A stretch of DNA of 7,164 nt, taken from contig JALRDM010000115.1 in assembly GCA_023262195.1 (NCBI GenBank), forward strand, positions 1 through 7,164, given 5' to 3'. Below are positions 6,771 to 7,164 of the stretch, in pieces. Below the pieces are notes generated by a model. That model made no database searches and had not been told where the DNA came from. It worked only from the letters and a program-made list of their open reading frames with translations. The stretch comes from Salibacteraceae bacterium. GTDB taxonomy: Bacteria > Bacteroidota > Bacteroidia > Flavobacteriales_G > Salibacteraceae. Within the stretch, counting starts at the first letter, position 1; every line of letters begins with the position of its first letter. The position numbers and the translations under genes are program-made.

Positions 6771-6802
6771 TAATAAAAAAGCCCCGCACAAGTGGCGGGG
6801 CC
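6771..6802 (-). terminator. Rho-independent terminator of the peroxiredoxin gene
   Basis: GCCCCGC (6781-6787) pairs with GCGGGGC (6795-6801), a perfect 7-bp stem with a 7-base loop. On the minus strand the stem is followed by TTTTTTATTA (6780-6771), the classical U-tract. It lies 22 bases after the peroxiredoxin stop. The plus-strand side is also pyrimidine-rich (CCTTCTTTTCTTT), so it might work in both directions, but no plus-strand gene ends here. Confidence 0.9.
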
Positions 6803-6824
6803 TTCTTTTCTTTCACTTGAGTAT

Positions 6825-7164
6825 TTATTGTTGCACGCGCTTAATACTGCATCCAATTGATTTGGTAGTATTTGGATCAATAGAGTTGCCAGCAACCATA
6901 GCCTTTATGGCATCCGATAAGTAGGTTTGGGTGACTTCTTCTTTGTTTTCGCTGTTATCGTCAATGGAACCAGTGTATGCGAGCTTCGCATCTTTATTGA
7001 ATAGGTAAACATGCGGTGTAGTGCGCGCTCCGAAAGCATCCGCTACAACGTGATCAGTATCTACCAAATATTTCATTTTATAACCTTCGGCCTCAGCTTT
7101 CTCTTGCATTTTCTGCATTGAGTCGTCACCATTGCGCTTTGCCTCGTTGCTATTGATCAACACC
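6825..7164 (-). CDS. AhpC/TSA-type peroxiredoxin or thioredoxin-fold redoxin (C-terminal part, runs off right edge)
   Basis: The last 112 or so residues of a thioredoxin-fold protein are visible; the frame stays open through the right edge. The GTG at 7163 encodes an internal Val (VLINSNEAKR), not a start. Features are a charged helix (DDSMQKMQEKAEAEG), the strand YLVDTDHVVADAFGA, the cis-Pro motif TTPHVYLF, GSIDDN, and a C-terminal PNTTKSIGCSIK. The SIGC-IK ending is what I recall from a redoxin subfamily with a C-terminal PSIGC-IKW motif, proposed to reduce peroxides or disulfides. The N-terminal part with the active-site Cys lies outside the window, so activity and signal peptide cannot be judged. 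The gene ends at a strong terminator and is separate from purD. Confidence 0.88.
   Translation of the reverse strand, partial: VLINSNEAKRNGDDSMQKMQEKAEAEGYKMKYLVDTDHVVADAFGARTTPHVYLFNKDAKLAYTGSIDDNSENKEEVTQTYLSDAIKAMVAGNSIDPNTTKSIGCSIKRVQQ

Noticed and set aside
6646..6924. Plus-strand open frame of 92 codons across the terminator
   Set aside because: It runs through a strong terminator hairpin and is antisense to the ends of purD and the peroxiredoxin gene.

Overview
The window looks like part of a chromosome from a Bacteroidota bacterium, probably of the Flavobacteriales or a close marine relative. Three things point there. Most gene starts lack a Shine-Dalgarno sequence, and several are preceded by the Bacteroidota -7 element TAnnTTTG. 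The left edge carries a large secreted protein with MAM-like and Ig/PKD-like repeats, of the kind exported by type IX secretion. A membrane protein of DUF6427 type and a tiny DUF6341-like membrane protein sit next to purD, a neighbourhood I recall from flavobacteria. No tRNA, rRNA, insertion sequence, phage gene or CRISPR array is visible. No intergenic stretch exceeds about 130 bases.

Layout from left to right. Bases 1-1352 (minus) hold the N-terminal 450 residues of a secreted repeat protein that runs off the left edge. Bases 1394-3346 (minus) are an intact dxs, the entry enzyme of the MEP isoprenoid pathway. Bases 3444-4136 (minus) are purQ, the glutaminase subunit of FGAM synthase. Bases 4185-5138 (minus) encode a polytopic membrane protein. 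Bases 5221-5406 (plus) encode a 61-residue single-span membrane protein, the only plus-strand gene. Bases 5410-6696 (minus) are purD, starting at GTG. A strong rho-independent terminator at 6771-6802 ends the last gene, a C-terminal fragment of a thioredoxin-fold peroxiredoxin (6825-7164, minus) that enters from the right edge.

Although six of the seven genes share a strand, they do not look like one operon. A terminator separates the peroxiredoxin from purD, the small plus-strand gene separates purD from the membrane protein gene, and candidate -7 elements precede nearly every gene. PurD (step 2) and PurQ (part of step 4) both serve de novo IMP synthesis. A free-standing PurQ implies that PurS and a short PurL are encoded elsewhere.

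Most of the window is ordinary housekeeping sequence. The items most worth a second look are the small membrane protein facing the DUF6427-type gene, an 18-bp perfect palindrome centred on the dxs stop codon next to the surface-protein promoter, and a tandem repeat upstream of dxs. I found no clear sign of a novel multi-gene system.
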